A program made the position numbers and the translations under genes. Of a stretch of DNA of 64,000 nucleotides, positions 17,145 to 25,829 are shown piece after piece (positions within the stretch are counted from its first letter, which is position 1; every line of letters begins with the position of its first letter). Origin of the DNA: DASXMT01 sp963755985 (GTDB lineage: Bacteria; Actinomycetota; Acidimicrobiia; Acidimicrobiales; RAAP-2); contig CAVWLO010000002.1 of assembly GCA_963755985.1 (NCBI GenBank), positions 1,116,001 through 1,180,000 on the forward strand, given 5' to 3'. Under the pieces are notes generated by a model, which did no database searches, was not told the origin of the DNA, and saw only the letters and a list, made by a program, of their open reading frames with translations.

Positions 17145-19601
17145 TCACTCGACCCACAGTTCCTCGAAGACGGCTTCACCGGCCAGCAGCTTGTCGATCT
17201 CGTCCTCGCCGAAGCCGTGCTCGCCCATGATCTCGCGGGTGTGCTGACCGACCACCGGAGGCGGCCCGAAGATACGCCCGGGCGTGTCCGAGAAGGAGAT
17301 GGTGGAGCCGAAGTGCTCGAACCGCCCAAGTTTCGGGTGCTGCTGCTCCACCAGCAGCCCCTGCTTGCGCATCTCTGGGTCGTCGAAGACGTGCAGCGAG
17401 AAGTCGGAATCGGCGATCTCGCACGGCACCGCCCGTCGGTCGAGGGCGGCGAAGACCTCGGCCGAGGGTTGGCGTCGGAACAAAGGCTCGAGGGCCTCGT
17501 CAAGCTCGAGCCGGTGGACCGCCCGGGCGGCTGCATCGACGAAGCGGGGGTCCCCACCGAGGGCCGGCTCGCCGAGGGCGTCGAGGAGCCCCTGCCAGTG
17601 CTCGCCACCGGTGGCGGCGATACAGACCCAGCCATCGGCCGTCTGGTACAGCCGGTACAGGGGGTGCAGGCCCAGCTGCAGGTGGTCGAGCCTCGGGCGG
17701 GCCACCGAGGTGCCATCGGCCTTCACCGACGCCATAGAGGCGGCCAGGAGGCCGGCGTTCAGGATGGAGGTGTCGATGCGCTGGGCCTCACCGGTCCGAG
17801 CCCGGTGGTAAAGGGCCTGGATGACCCCGATGGCCGATAGGAACCCGTTGCCCGTGTCGCCCATCGAGGTCAGCGACCAAAAGGGCTTCCCGCCCTCGTG
17901 GGTGCCGCCGTCCTCGTAGGTCACGCCGGCCAGCGAGCATCCCGTCTGGTCGTTCCCGGGCGAGTCCGACCGGGGCCCGCGGTCGAAGCCTCGGGTGTGG
18001 CAGTAGATGATGTCCGGATTGACGGCGCGCAACGAGTCCTCGTCGCAGTGCAGGCGCCGGAGCGCGTCCCTGCGCATGTTGGAGTGGACGACGTCGGCCT
18101 CCTCGACCAGGCGGTGGAGGACGGTCAGGCCCTCGGTCGTCTTCAGGTCGATGCAGATGCTGCGCTTGCCCCGGTTGGCCCCGTAGGCGATGTGGTTGGC
18201 ATGCCACCACGGGTCCCTGGTCGCGTTGACCTTGATGACGTCGGCGCCGAGGTCGGCCAGTACCTGGGTGCCGAAGGGCCCGGCCACGGCAAACCCGAGG
18301 TCGAGAACGGTGATGCCGTCCAGGGGGGGCGCGTGCGTGCCCTGGTCTGGTGGTCCGGCCACCGGCCCGGTCCGGGCCGCGGCCCTGGCCTCGGCCCGGA
18401 TCTCCGAGGTGTGCTCGCCGACCCGCGGCACCGGGCCCTGGACGTGGCCCGGGGTACGGCTCAAGCCGTAGAGGATGCCGACCTGGCGGAGCAGGCCGAA
18501 GTCCGGGTGGTCGACGTCCACCACCGCCGATTCGGCTACTAACGCCGGGTCGGCCAGGGCCTCCTCCGGAGTGCGCACCGGCTGGAGGGGAACACCGGCC
18601 TCCTCGGCCACCCGCACCCAGTCGTCGCTGTCGAAGCGGGCGAAGGCGTCGACCATCTCGGGAAAGTAGTGGGCCAGCACGACGATGTTCTCGGGCGGAG
18701 TTCCGATTCGATCGGGATCGTCGCGCAGGCTGCCGACGTCGCGCCGGTGGGCCAGTTCGTCACCGTCGGCGCTCGACAGGACGAACCGGGGATTCGGCAC
18801 CCACTGCTCCACCCACCGGCCATCGGCGCACGGGAAGAACCCCTTTGGCGCCCGCTGGTCGTAGATCCACGTGCGGTAGAAGGGCTCGTCGTTGTGCTCG
18901 ACCCGTATCCACTTGGAGGCAGTGAGCGACAGCGCCGCTTGGAGCAGCGAGGTCTCCACATGCTGACCGCGTCCGGTACGCAAGCGGGCCAACAGTGCGG
19001 CATTGATCCCCGTGGTGGCCAGGTAGGCGGCGCAGATGCTCGGCCACGGCGTGTAGGTGAAGATGGGCCCCGAACGGGGCGAGCCGGGCTCCATCCCCTC
19101 GGGGACCGGAAGGTCGGGCAGGTACGGGTCCTCGCCGTGGATATGGGGGACCGCACCTCCGAGGTGACCGCGCTGTTCGTGGAGGAGGCCCAGCCGGGCC
19201 GCAACCAGGGCGTCATAACCGGGACGGAAACGGTGGCCACGGTGCGGACCGTACCCGGTGATCGAGCAATAGACGAGGGAAGGGTTCTCGGCCAGGAGGG
19301 TGTCGGCGTCGATGCCCAACCGCTCGGTCGTGCCCGGGGCGAAGCTCTCGAGCACGACGTCGGCACGGCGGGCCAGTCCGAGGAACGTCTCCCGGTCGAT
19401 GTCGTCGGCCAGATCGAGCTCGGCGCTGCGCCGGCCCCGCAGCCACGCCGCGTATCCGGGAGAGGAACGGAACGGATCCCCTCCGGGCGGCTCGACCTTG
19501 ACCACGTCGGCGCCGTGGTCCGACAACAGCATGCCGGTGATGGGACCGGCCACGCCCCACGACAGGTCGAGCACACGAAGCCCGGCGAGCACACTGGTCA
19601 T
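17145..19601 (-). CDS. CaiB/BaiF family protein, tandem two-domain form lacking the catalytic Asp (copy A)
   Basis: This 818-residue protein has two CaiB/BaiF units, starting LRVLDLSWGVAGPITGMLLS and ITVLDLGFAVAGPFGTQVLA. The family nucleophile is an Asp in the motif G.GQ.V..S.LD. Here it is Gln (Q221, GQHVETSLLQAAL) in the first unit and Asn (N615, AQRIDTSILNAGL) in the second. The paralogue at 32114-34555 has the same two changes at the same numbers. CoA binding may persist, but the normal transferase route should be blocked. The start at MTSVLAGLRV has GGAGG eight bases upstream. A CATAG operator (19638-19653) lies just before it. Confidence 0.88.
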   Translation of the reverse strand: MTSVLAGLRVLDLSWGVAGPITGMLLSDHGADVVKVEPPGGDPFRSSPGYAAWLRGRRSAELDLADDIDRETFLGLARRADVVLESFAPGTTERLGIDADTLLAENPSLVYCSITGYGPHRGHRFRPGYDALVAARLGLLHEQRGHLGGAVPHIHGEDPYLPDLPVPEGMEPGSPRSGPIFTYTPWPSICAAYLATTGINAALLARLRTGRGQHVETSLLQAALSLTASKWIRVEHNDEPFYRTWIYDQRAPKGFFPCADGRWVEQWVPNPRFVLSSADGDELAHRRDVGSLRDDPDRIGTPPENIVVLAHYFPEMVDAFARFDSDDWVRVAEEAGVPLQPVRTPEEALADPALVAESAVVDVDHPDFGLLRQVGILYGLSRTPGHVQGPVPRVGEHTSEIRAEARAAARTGPVAGPPDQGTHAPPLDGITVLDLGFAVAGPFGTQVLADLGADVIKVNATRDPWWHANHIAYGANRGKRSICIDLKTTEGLTVLHRLVEEADVVHSNMRRDALRRLHCDEDSLRAVNPDIIYCHTRGFDRGPRSDSPGNDQTGCSLAGVTYEDGGTHEGGKPFWSLTSMGDTGNGFLSAIGVIQALYHRARTGEAQRIDTSILNAGLLAASMASVKADGTSVARPRLDHLQLGLHPLYRLYQTADGWVCIAATGGEHWQGLLDALGEPALGGDPRFVDAAARAVHRLELDEALEPLFRRQPSAEVFAALDRRAVPCEIADSDFSLHVFDDPEMRKQGLLVEQQHPKLGRFEHFGSTISFSDTPGRIFGPPPVVGQHTREIMGEHGFGEDEIDKLLAGEAVFEELWVE

Positions 19602-19637
19602 GGGTACGTCCTCCGGAAGTCTGGGGCCGGCAACCGC

Positions 19638-19653
19638 CATAGTGCCTAGTATG
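19638..19653. promoter_or_regulatory. CATAG-N6-CTATG-type operator (site f)
   Basis: CATAGTGCCTAGTATG matches the palindrome with one mismatch in the right arm. It lies 37-52 bases upstream of the CaiB/BaiF start at 19601, a position that would cover a promoter. Confidence 0.6.
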
Positions 19654-19677
19654 TAAACCCTAGCAGGCCACTTCCCG

Positions 19678-20355
19678 TCAGCGTGTTTCGAGGTGGGGGG
19701 CCAGGATGGCGGCCAGGATTCGCCGCTGTCGCGCCGCACGGTCGGCCTTGGGTGCCGAGACGTCGTAGGACATCGTGCCCTGGAGCTGTTGGCTGATCGC
19801 GAATCCACGGAGCACGAGGAACACCGTGGTGGCCAGGTCGGGCGTGCTGGCCGCCGGGCCCAGGCCCTCGCGCAACAGCCTCCGCACGTGATCCCCTGAA
19901 CGCCCGGAGACCTCACGCATCGTCTTTCGGACCTCGACGCTGGTGCGGGGATCGTGGTCCATGTTCAGCAGCACCTGCAGGTAGGCCAGGAACTCGGGTT
20001 GGCCGTAGTGAGACGTCAGGATGTCGAGCAAGTGCTCGACCCGCTGCTCAGCGGTATCACCTTCGACATGGGCGTCCTCCACCACCTCGGCGAAATGGCG
20101 GGCACCGTCTTGGAGGACGGCAAGCATGAGGGCTTCCCGGGTTCCGAAGTAGTGCTGGATCACGCCCCAGGTGACCCCGGCCCGCCGGGCGATCTCATTG
20201 GTGCTGGCCCGGTAGAAGCCGGACTCGAGGATGCAGGCCACGGCAGCATCGATGACCCGTCTCCTCGTGGCCCCATCGCCGTCGCTGCCTGACCCCGGCT
20301 GCGATCTGCTGGTTCCCGTATCTGGCTTCTTGGCCGTGATGCTCACGCCCCACAC
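19678..20355 (-). CDS. TetR family transcriptional regulator, likely local regulon repressor
   Basis: This 225-residue protein has a TetR DNA-binding domain at about residues 30-80: RRRVIDAAVACILESGFYRA then STNEIARRAGVTWGVIQHYF. An all-helical ligand domain follows, with VFLVLRGFAISQQLQG near the end. It starts with GTG one base after the stop of the upstream alpha/beta hydrolase (a second GTG nine bases in is possible), so the two are translationally coupled. That operon begins behind two tandem CATAG-N6-CTATG palindromes, and further copies precede the next operons. I infer that this protein binds those sites and controls itself; the inducer is probably a CoA thioester or free acid of the pathway. 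Confidence 0.85.
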   Translation of the reverse strand: MWGVSITAKKPDTGTSRSQPGSGSDGDGATRRRVIDAAVACILESGFYRASTNEIARRAGVTWGVIQHYFGTREALMLAVLQDGARHFAEVVEDAHVEGDTAEQRVEHLLDILTSHYGQPEFLAYLQVLLNMDHDPRTSVEVRKTMREVSGRSGDHVRRLLREGLGPAASTPDLATTVFLVLRGFAISQQLQGTMSYDVSAPKADRAARQRRILAAILAPHLETR

Positions 20356-20356
20356 T

Positions 20357-21340
20357 CTACGGGTCGCTGGTCGGCTCCCCGGCCATCGACAGCGAGGTGG
20401 CCCACCGTTCGAGCCTGTCCCACAGCTGGAGCCGGGCGTCGGTCACGTTGTGGTTGTGCCCGATCCCGGCCAGCGTCAGCAACGTGAGGTCACGGCAGGC
20501 CGGGAGTTGACCGGGCAGAGCCGAGGCCGGCCCGGCGATGTCGTGCTCGCCGACGGCGACGAACGTGGGGACATCGATCTGGTTCAGCTCGGGTTGGACC
20601 GATCCGGGTACGAGTGTGGTCAACCCGACCATCCCCAAGAGCCGGGAGCCGGCCCGGGCCGCGGCCGCCTTGGCTGCCTCCGAGTGCGTCCCGACCAACA
20701 GCATGTCCGAATCGGCGCTCGAGCCTTGGGGTAATGGTCCGCCGAAGCGGGCCCGCACCAGGTCGGGCAGGGCGGTGGCCAGTTCCCCGGGCCGGCCGAC
20801 AAAGGCGGCCTCTTCTTCGGTGAGGACGGCGGGGAGGCCGCTGTTGGAAAACCCGAGCAGTGCAAGGGCACGAAAGCTGCGATGGCGCGCCTGCTGACAC
20901 GCCACCAGCATCGCCCCGGCCGAGTGGCCGACACCGAGCGCTTCCCGGCGGCTGCCAGGTTCCACGCCCTCCACTGTGCCGAGGGCCAACTGGTCGAGCA
21001 CGTCCGACATCACGAGATCGAGGACGTCGGCGACAGCCCGCGGGGTCAGCTGGTAGCCGTCCGTCGGCAGGTCACTCCCGCCAACCCCGGGGGGATCGAT
21101 GGTAAGGACCAAGTGTCCACGCTCGGCCGCGAACCTGGCCATGCTGTAAGGATCGGTGGCCCCTGGCACCTCGAGGTCGAAGTAGGCCCGGCTGATGCCG
21201 CCTCCGGGAACGCAACACCACACCGGCGACGAGCGCTGCACCTGATCGGGCACGAAGAGGTCGGCGGCGATGTGCCGGCTTCCGGCCAGAGCTCGTTCGC
21301 CCAGGTCGACGCGCATTGGAACCTTGTCTGATCCAGCCAT
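20357..21340 (-). CDS. Alpha/beta hydrolase fold protein
   Basis: This hydrolase of 327 residues starts MAGSDKVPMRVDLGERALAG behind GGAGG. WCCVPGGGISRAYFDLEVPG is the oxyanion-hole region and LGVGHSAGAMLVACQQARHR the nucleophile elbow (GHSAG). VPTFVAVGEHDIAGPASALP carries the acid and LAGIGHNHNVTDARLQLWDR the catalytic His. No signal peptide is seen, so it is cytoplasmic. It is paralogous to the frameshifted gene at 16117-17113. It is first in a two-gene operon with the TetR regulator and is preceded by two CATAG operators. An esterase, thioesterase or C-C hydrolase role would fit. Confidence 0.87.
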   Translation of the reverse strand: MAGSDKVPMRVDLGERALAGSRHIAADLFVPDQVQRSSPVWCCVPGGGISRAYFDLEVPGATDPYSMARFAAERGHLVLTIDPPGVGGSDLPTDGYQLTPRAVADVLDLVMSDVLDQLALGTVEGVEPGSRREALGVGHSAGAMLVACQQARHRSFRALALLGFSNSGLPAVLTEEEAAFVGRPGELATALPDLVRARFGGPLPQGSSADSDMLLVGTHSEAAKAAAARAGSRLLGMVGLTTLVPGSVQPELNQIDVPTFVAVGEHDIAGPASALPGQLPACRDLTLLTLAGIGHNHNVTDARLQLWDRLERWATSLSMAGEPTSDP

Positions 21341-21384
21341 CTCCGGGCCTCCCCCGCCTGCCCACCGACCACCCACGGCTTGAT

Positions 21385-21422
21385 CATAGTAATCCCTATG
21401 GTGCATAGTAATCCCTATGGTG
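21385..21422. promoter_or_regulatory. Two tandem CATAG-N6-CTATG operators (sites a1 and a2)
   Basis: The 19-bp unit catagtaatccctatggtg is repeated exactly, head to tail (21385-21403 and 21404-21422). Each unit contains the perfect palindrome CATAG-taatcc-CTATG. They lie 45-79 bases before the alpha/beta hydrolase start at 21340 and 83 bases before the divergent transporter binding protein at 21505, so both directions could be controlled. Confidence 0.7.
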
Positions 21423-21504
21423 CCCGGCAGGTTCGATTGCGCACCTGACCGCTGACCGATAACGGACCGCGGCGAGCAAGCTCGCGCGGCAGGGGGGAGA
21501 CGCA

Positions 21505-22851
21505 ATGGGGTCGAAGATTGCTAGTTGGCGGGCTGTTTTGCTCTGCCTGGTGGTGGGGGCAGCGTCGCTGGCCGTTTCGAGCGGGGTCTCTGCCGGGTCG
21601 GCGTCGGCCGCCAGCACCGTCACGACGACCGGCACGTGGCCCGGGGTGGGCAAGATCTGCGGTTCTGGGAGCGGCGGCAGCTCCACCGTTCGGGGTGTCT
21701 CGTCGAAGAGCATCAACATCGCCACCTTCTCCGATCCGGGCAACACGGTACAGCCGGGCCTCAACATCGAGTTCTTCCAGGCGGCCGGGGCCTTCGCCAA
21801 ATGGTGCAACGCAGCGGGCGGCATCAACGGACGCACGGTCGTGGTCCACAACCGGGACGCCGCGCTCTTCAATGCGGCCCAGGTCACCAACCAAGCCTGC
21901 CAGCAGGACTTCATGTCGGTCGGGGGCGGCATGGCCCTCGACCAGCCCTCGGTATCGGTCCGTGTCGGTTGCGGGCTGGGACAGATCACCGGCTTCACCG
22001 TCTCGGACGCGTCGGTGAACTCGGCCCTCCAGGTCAACCCGGAGGGGACGAACAATTCGATCGTCTCGGCCGGCTGGTACGGCGCCCTGGCCAAGAAGTA
22101 CCCCAAGGCCATCAAGTACTACGGAACCGGCGGCCAGAACAACGCGAGCATCCTCGAACCGGAGAAGAAGTGGCAGACGGCGGCCGAGGCCCAGGGATAC
22201 CGGACGGTCGACTTCCAGGAGCCCCCCCTGTCGGTGACCGACTGGAAGCCCTACGTCGAGCAGGCCCAGTCCAAGGGGGTCCAGGCCCTGCAGCCCTCTG
22301 ACGACGCAGACATCACCCCATATGTCCAGGCCATGAACACCGTGGGCTACAACCCGGCCTTCATGCTGCTCACGACCCAGTTCTACGAGTCGTCGACGGC
22401 GAAGGCGGCGGCCCAGTCCCAGTTCCCGACGACCTACACCGCCATCCAGAACTGGCCCTTCGAGCTGGCCTCGAAGAGCCCCGGCCTCCAGCAGCTCCAG
22501 GGGATCATGCACAAGTACGCGGCGGGCGACACGGTCGACTGGAGCGACGAGATCGCCTTCAACTCGTGGATCCTCTTCGCCAAGTCGGCGACGGCCTGCG
22601 GTGCGAACGTGACCGTCTCGTGCGTGCTCAAGAACGCAGCGGCCCAGAAGAACTGGACGGGCGGGGGGCTCGCCGCCCCGGTGGCCCAGCTGGCCATGTC
22701 CGACAACAACCCCATCCCGAGCGCCTGTTTCGTCCTCATGACGGTCAAGCCCAACAAGTTCGTTTACAACACGGTCATCACCCAGCCGAACAGCGGGATC
22801 TGGAACTGCGACCCGAAGGGATTGATCCACCTGACGAGCACCGGTGGCTAG
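21505..22851 (+). CDS. ABC transporter substrate-binding protein (Leu/Ile/Val-type, peripla_BP_6)
   Basis: This 448-residue protein has a Sec signal peptide at about residues 1-36 (AVLLCLVVGAASLAVSSGVS ending SASAAS), with no lipobox Cys, so it looks secreted or wall-held. The mature part has the two-lobed LivJ-like binding fold: SINIATFSDPGNTVQPGLNI, then FAKWCNAAGGINGRTVVVHN, a near-universal motif of this group. It starts a liv-type transporter operon (permeases 22901, ATPases 25089 and 25822). It lies between two sets of CATAG-regulated catabolic genes, so the ligand may be their substrate rather than an amino acid. Confidence 0.88.
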   Translation: MGSKIASWRAVLLCLVVGAASLAVSSGVSAGSASAASTVTTTGTWPGVGKICGSGSGGSSTVRGVSSKSINIATFSDPGNTVQPGLNIEFFQAAGAFAKWCNAAGGINGRTVVVHNRDAALFNAAQVTNQACQQDFMSVGGGMALDQPSVSVRVGCGLGQITGFTVSDASVNSALQVNPEGTNNSIVSAGWYGALAKKYPKAIKYYGTGGQNNASILEPEKKWQTAAEAQGYRTVDFQEPPLSVTDWKPYVEQAQSKGVQALQPSDDADITPYVQAMNTVGYNPAFMLLTTQFYESSTAKAAAQSQFPTTYTAIQNWPFELASKSPGLQQLQGIMHKYAAGDTVDWSDEIAFNSWILFAKSATACGANVTVSCVLKNAAAQKNWTGGGLAAPVAQLAMSDNNPIPSACFVLMTVKPNKFVYNTVITQPNSGIWNCDPKGLIHLTSTGG

Positions 22852-22900
22852 CGGCGGTCAGCCCCGGAGGCACCGGCTGTGCCCGACCTCATGATGTTCC

Positions 22901-25099
22901 ATGCATGAATTCATTGTCTTCACCATCAGCGGGCTGGCCGCCGCTGGGATCTACGCCATCACGGCCAGCGGGCTGACCCTCACCTACACGACGACTGGTA
23001 TCTTCAACTGGTCCCACGGGGCCATCGGCATGCTCGCCGCCTTCGCCTACTGGCAGATGCGGGTGGGCTGGGGCTGGCCCACCGTGGTCTCCATCCTCGT
23101 GTGCCTGTTCGTCTTCGCCCCGGCATTGGGTGTCCTCATCGAGGCCGGGGTGATGCGCAGGCTGGAGGGCACCTCGGAGGCGTCCAAGCTGGTCGTCACC
23201 CTGGCCCTCGCCCTCTCGTTCCTCGGCATCGCCCAGTGGATCTGGAACCCGACCACCTACCGGTCGATCCCCCCGCTGTTCTCCGGGCACACGCTCGTCC
23301 TCGGCCCGGTCCGCATCTCCTACAACGACCTCACCGTCTTGATCATCGCCTTGTTGGTGGCGATCGGGCTCCGGCTCCTGCTCTACCGGACCCGGCTGGG
23401 GGTGACCATGCGGGCCACGGTCGACGACCGCACCCTCACCACGTTGAACGGGTCGAGCAGCGTGGCCAACGCCCGGGCCGCCTGGATCATCGGCTGCGTC
23501 CTGGCCGCCCTGGCCGGCATCCTGGTCGCTCCCACCTTGACCCTCTCGGCCACCGCCCTCACCTTGTTGATCGTGAGCGCCTACGCCGCCTCGGTCATCG
23601 GCCGGCTGCGCAGCATCCCCATGACCTTCGTCGGGGCCCTGATCCTCGGGCTGGCCGTCAGCTACTCGGTCGCCTACCTGCCCCAGAACCCCTACGTCCA
23701 GGGCTTCGGCGGGGCCGTACCCGCCGTCGTGTTGTTCATCGCCCTTTTGGCCATGCCCCAGTCCCGACTGCGCGGCCACCGGCTCCTGCGCAGCCGGGAG
23801 CTGGCCTTGCGCCCCTCGTGGCCGGGCACGGCCGCCTTCGGCGTGTGCGTGATCGCGGGGACGGTGATGCTGGCCACGGTTGTGTCCACGTCTGATCTCT
23901 TCAGCCTCAACCGGGTCTGGGGGCTGGCCATCATCGGCCTCTCGCTCATCCCCCTGGTCGGCTTCGCCGGTCGGCTCTCCCTCTGCCAGATGACCTTCGC
24001 CGGCATCGGGGCGGCGGTGGTCGGGCACATCGGGGCCCACGGGAACCCGCTGGCCCTGCTGGCCGCGGCCGGGGTGTGCGCGGTGGTCGGCCTCATCGTC
24101 GCCCTGCCCGCCCTGCGCCTGTCGGGGATCTACTTCGCCCTGTCCACCGCGGCCTTCGCCGTGGCCATGGACGCCTGGGTCTTCCCCCTCCCCGCCCTCG
24201 ACCTCTTCGGGCACCACATCGCCCCCTTCGGCTCGGGCTCGCTCGTCTTTGCCCCCTTCCGGGTGGGCGGCACGGCCCTCACCGGCAAAGAGCCCCAGTT
24301 CATCGCCTACTCGGTCGTGTTCGTCCTGTTGTGCCTGATCGTGGTGGCCGTCCGCCGTTCGGAGTTCGGGCAGCGCCTCATGGCCCTGAAGGACAGCCCG
24401 GCGGCCTGTGCCACCTTGGGCATGAACGCCCGGGCGTCCACCCTCGCCGTGTTCGCGCTCTCGGCCGCCCTGGCCGGCATCGGCGGTGGCCTCTACGGGG
24501 AGGCCCTCGGCAGTGCCGCCCCCGACGTCTTCCAGTTCTTCACCGGGTTGTCGATCCTGTTGATCATGGTGGTGGTCGGGATCAGCTCGCTCGGGGCCGG
24601 CGTGGCCTGCGGGCTGTTCCTCGGGGGCCCGACCCTCGCCAACTTCTTCCCCTCGTTGAGCCAGCTCAGCCCGGTGCTGGTCGGGGCGGCCGGCACCGGG
24701 GTGGGGACGACCCCGAACGGCACCATCCCCTCGGGCCTGCGCCCGGTGTGGTCGTCGGTGGTGAAGCGGCGGTGGCTACTCGGGGCCTTCGTCGTGGTCG
24801 TGGTCGGGGTCTGGGCGCTGCGCCTCGGCGGGGTGATCGACAACTGGACCATGACCTGGATCGACCTGGCCGCGGTCATCGGCATGCCCGGCATCGCCTA
24901 CGGGTTCGACTACCGGAACGGGGTCGCACCGCCGGCCTTCGGACTGCCTGACCGCCGGGCGCTGGCCAACGCCGGGCCGGGCACCGATGGGGCCGGGGCG
25001 ACGTCGGACGGAGGGGCCACACCGGACAGAACAGGCACAGCCGAGGGGGCGATCGGCGCACCGGCGGTGACGATGGGGAGTCGGGCCCATGGGGCTTGA
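22901..25099 (+). CDS. Fused LivH-LivM type ABC transporter permease
   Basis: This 732-residue membrane protein is two liv permeases joined. Residues 1-290 are LivH-like (FTISGLAAAGIYAITASGLT, then GIFNWSHGAIGMLAAFAYWQ). About residues 305-600 are LivM-like (LSLIPLVGFAGRLSLCQMTF, and GLYGEALGSAAPDVFQFFTG near the coupling region). Each half has about eight hydrophobic segments. In most bacteria these are separate genes. The C-terminal 60 residues are a Gly/Ala/Thr-rich tail without motif. The stop overlaps the LivG start by 11 bases. It would form the complete membrane channel of the importer. Confidence 0.88.
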   Translation: MHEFIVFTISGLAAAGIYAITASGLTLTYTTTGIFNWSHGAIGMLAAFAYWQMRVGWGWPTVVSILVCLFVFAPALGVLIEAGVMRRLEGTSEASKLVVTLALALSFLGIAQWIWNPTTYRSIPPLFSGHTLVLGPVRISYNDLTVLIIALLVAIGLRLLLYRTRLGVTMRATVDDRTLTTLNGSSSVANARAAWIIGCVLAALAGILVAPTLTLSATALTLLIVSAYAASVIGRLRSIPMTFVGALILGLAVSYSVAYLPQNPYVQGFGGAVPAVVLFIALLAMPQSRLRGHRLLRSRELALRPSWPGTAAFGVCVIAGTVMLATVVSTSDLFSLNRVWGLAIIGLSLIPLVGFAGRLSLCQMTFAGIGAAVVGHIGAHGNPLALLAAAGVCAVVGLIVALPALRLSGIYFALSTAAFAVAMDAWVFPLPALDLFGHHIAPFGSGSLVFAPFRVGGTALTGKEPQFIAYSVVFVLLCLIVVAVRRSEFGQRLMALKDSPAACATLGMNARASTLAVFALSAALAGIGGGLYGEALGSAAPDVFQFFTGLSILLIMVVVGISSLGAGVACGLFLGGPTLANFFPSLSQLSPVLVGAAGTGVGTTPNGTIPSGLRPVWSSVVKRRWLLGAFVVVVVGVWALRLGGVIDNWTMTWIDLAAVIGMPGIAYGFDYRNGVAPPAFGLPDRRALANAGPGTDGAGATSDGGATPDRTGTAEGAIGAPAVTMGSRAHGA

Positions 25100-25829
25100 G
25101 GTCACCGATGTCTCGGTCCGCTTCGGGGGGCTCGCCGCCCTCTCCGACGTCTGCCTCGAGGCCCCCAACGGGTCGATCACCGGGCTGATCGGCCCGAACG
25201 GCGCCGGCAAGACGACGCTGTTCAACGTCATCATGGGCATGCAGCGCCCGACGGGGGGCACGGTTGTCCTCGATGGCCGCGACCTGAGTGGCCTCTCCCC
25301 CCACCGGCGGGCCCGACTGGGCCTCGGTCGCACCTTCCAGCGCCTCGAGCTCTTCGGCACCCTCACCGTCGGCGAGAACCTGGCCGTGGCCGCCTCGATG
25401 GGCCGGCGCCGGTTCTCCCGGGCCACGCCGGTGCATCCGCAGGCCGTCGCCGAGGGGTTGCTCGACCAGCTGGGCCTGTCCTCGGTGGCCGAGGTTCGAG
25501 CCGACGCCCTCCCGACCGGGACCGGGCGCCTGGTCGAGCTGGGCCGGGCCATGGCCGTCCGACCGACGGTCCTGCTCCTCGACGAACCGGCTTCGGGACA
25601 GGACGCAGAGGAGACGGCCCGGTTCGCAACCGTGCTCCGTAGCCTGGCCGACGACGGGCTGGCCGTGCTGCTCGTCGAGCACGACATGGACCTGGTCATG
25701 GGGGTCTGCACCCGGGTGGTGGTGCTTGACTACGGCCGGGTGATCGCGGCCGGCGAGCCGGCCGCCGTCCAAGGCGACCCCGCCGTCCAGCAGGCCTATC
25801 TCGGGTCGATGAGCGCAGCCGATGGCTGA
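25089..25829 (+). CDS. livG: ABC transporter ATP-binding protein, LivG type
   Basis: This ATPase of 246 residues has Walker A GLIGPNGAGKTTLFNVIMGM, Walker B TVLLLDEPASGQD and the H-loop LLVEHDMDLVMG. The ABC signature is degenerate: the expected LSGGQ region reads LPTGTGRLVELGRAMA, as in many LivG proteins. It overlaps the permease end by 11 bases and the LivF start by 8, so the three are one transcript. It energises uptake together with the LivF-type ATPase. The symbol indicates family only; the transported substrate is unproven. Confidence 0.9.
   Translation: MGLEVTDVSVRFGGLAALSDVCLEAPNGSITGLIGPNGAGKTTLFNVIMGMQRPTGGTVVLDGRDLSGLSPHRRARLGLGRTFQRLELFGTLTVGENLAVAASMGRRRFSRATPVHPQAVAEGLLDQLGLSSVAEVRADALPTGTGRLVELGRAMAVRPTVLLLDEPASGQDAEETARFATVLRSLADDGLAVLLVEHDMDLVMGVCTRVVVLDYGRVIAAGEPAAVQGDPAVQQAYLGSMSAADG

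Noticed and set aside
14930..17716. One continuous minus-strand frame spanning the amidohydrolase and much of the alpha/beta hydrolase
   Set aside because: It joins two unrelated families through non-coding-like sequence. The amidohydrolase has its own start at 15985, and the hydrolase continues in another frame after 16391.
22889..24217. Long minus-strand open frame antisense to the permease
   Set aside because: Charged low-complexity translation typical of antisense to a high-GC membrane protein gene.
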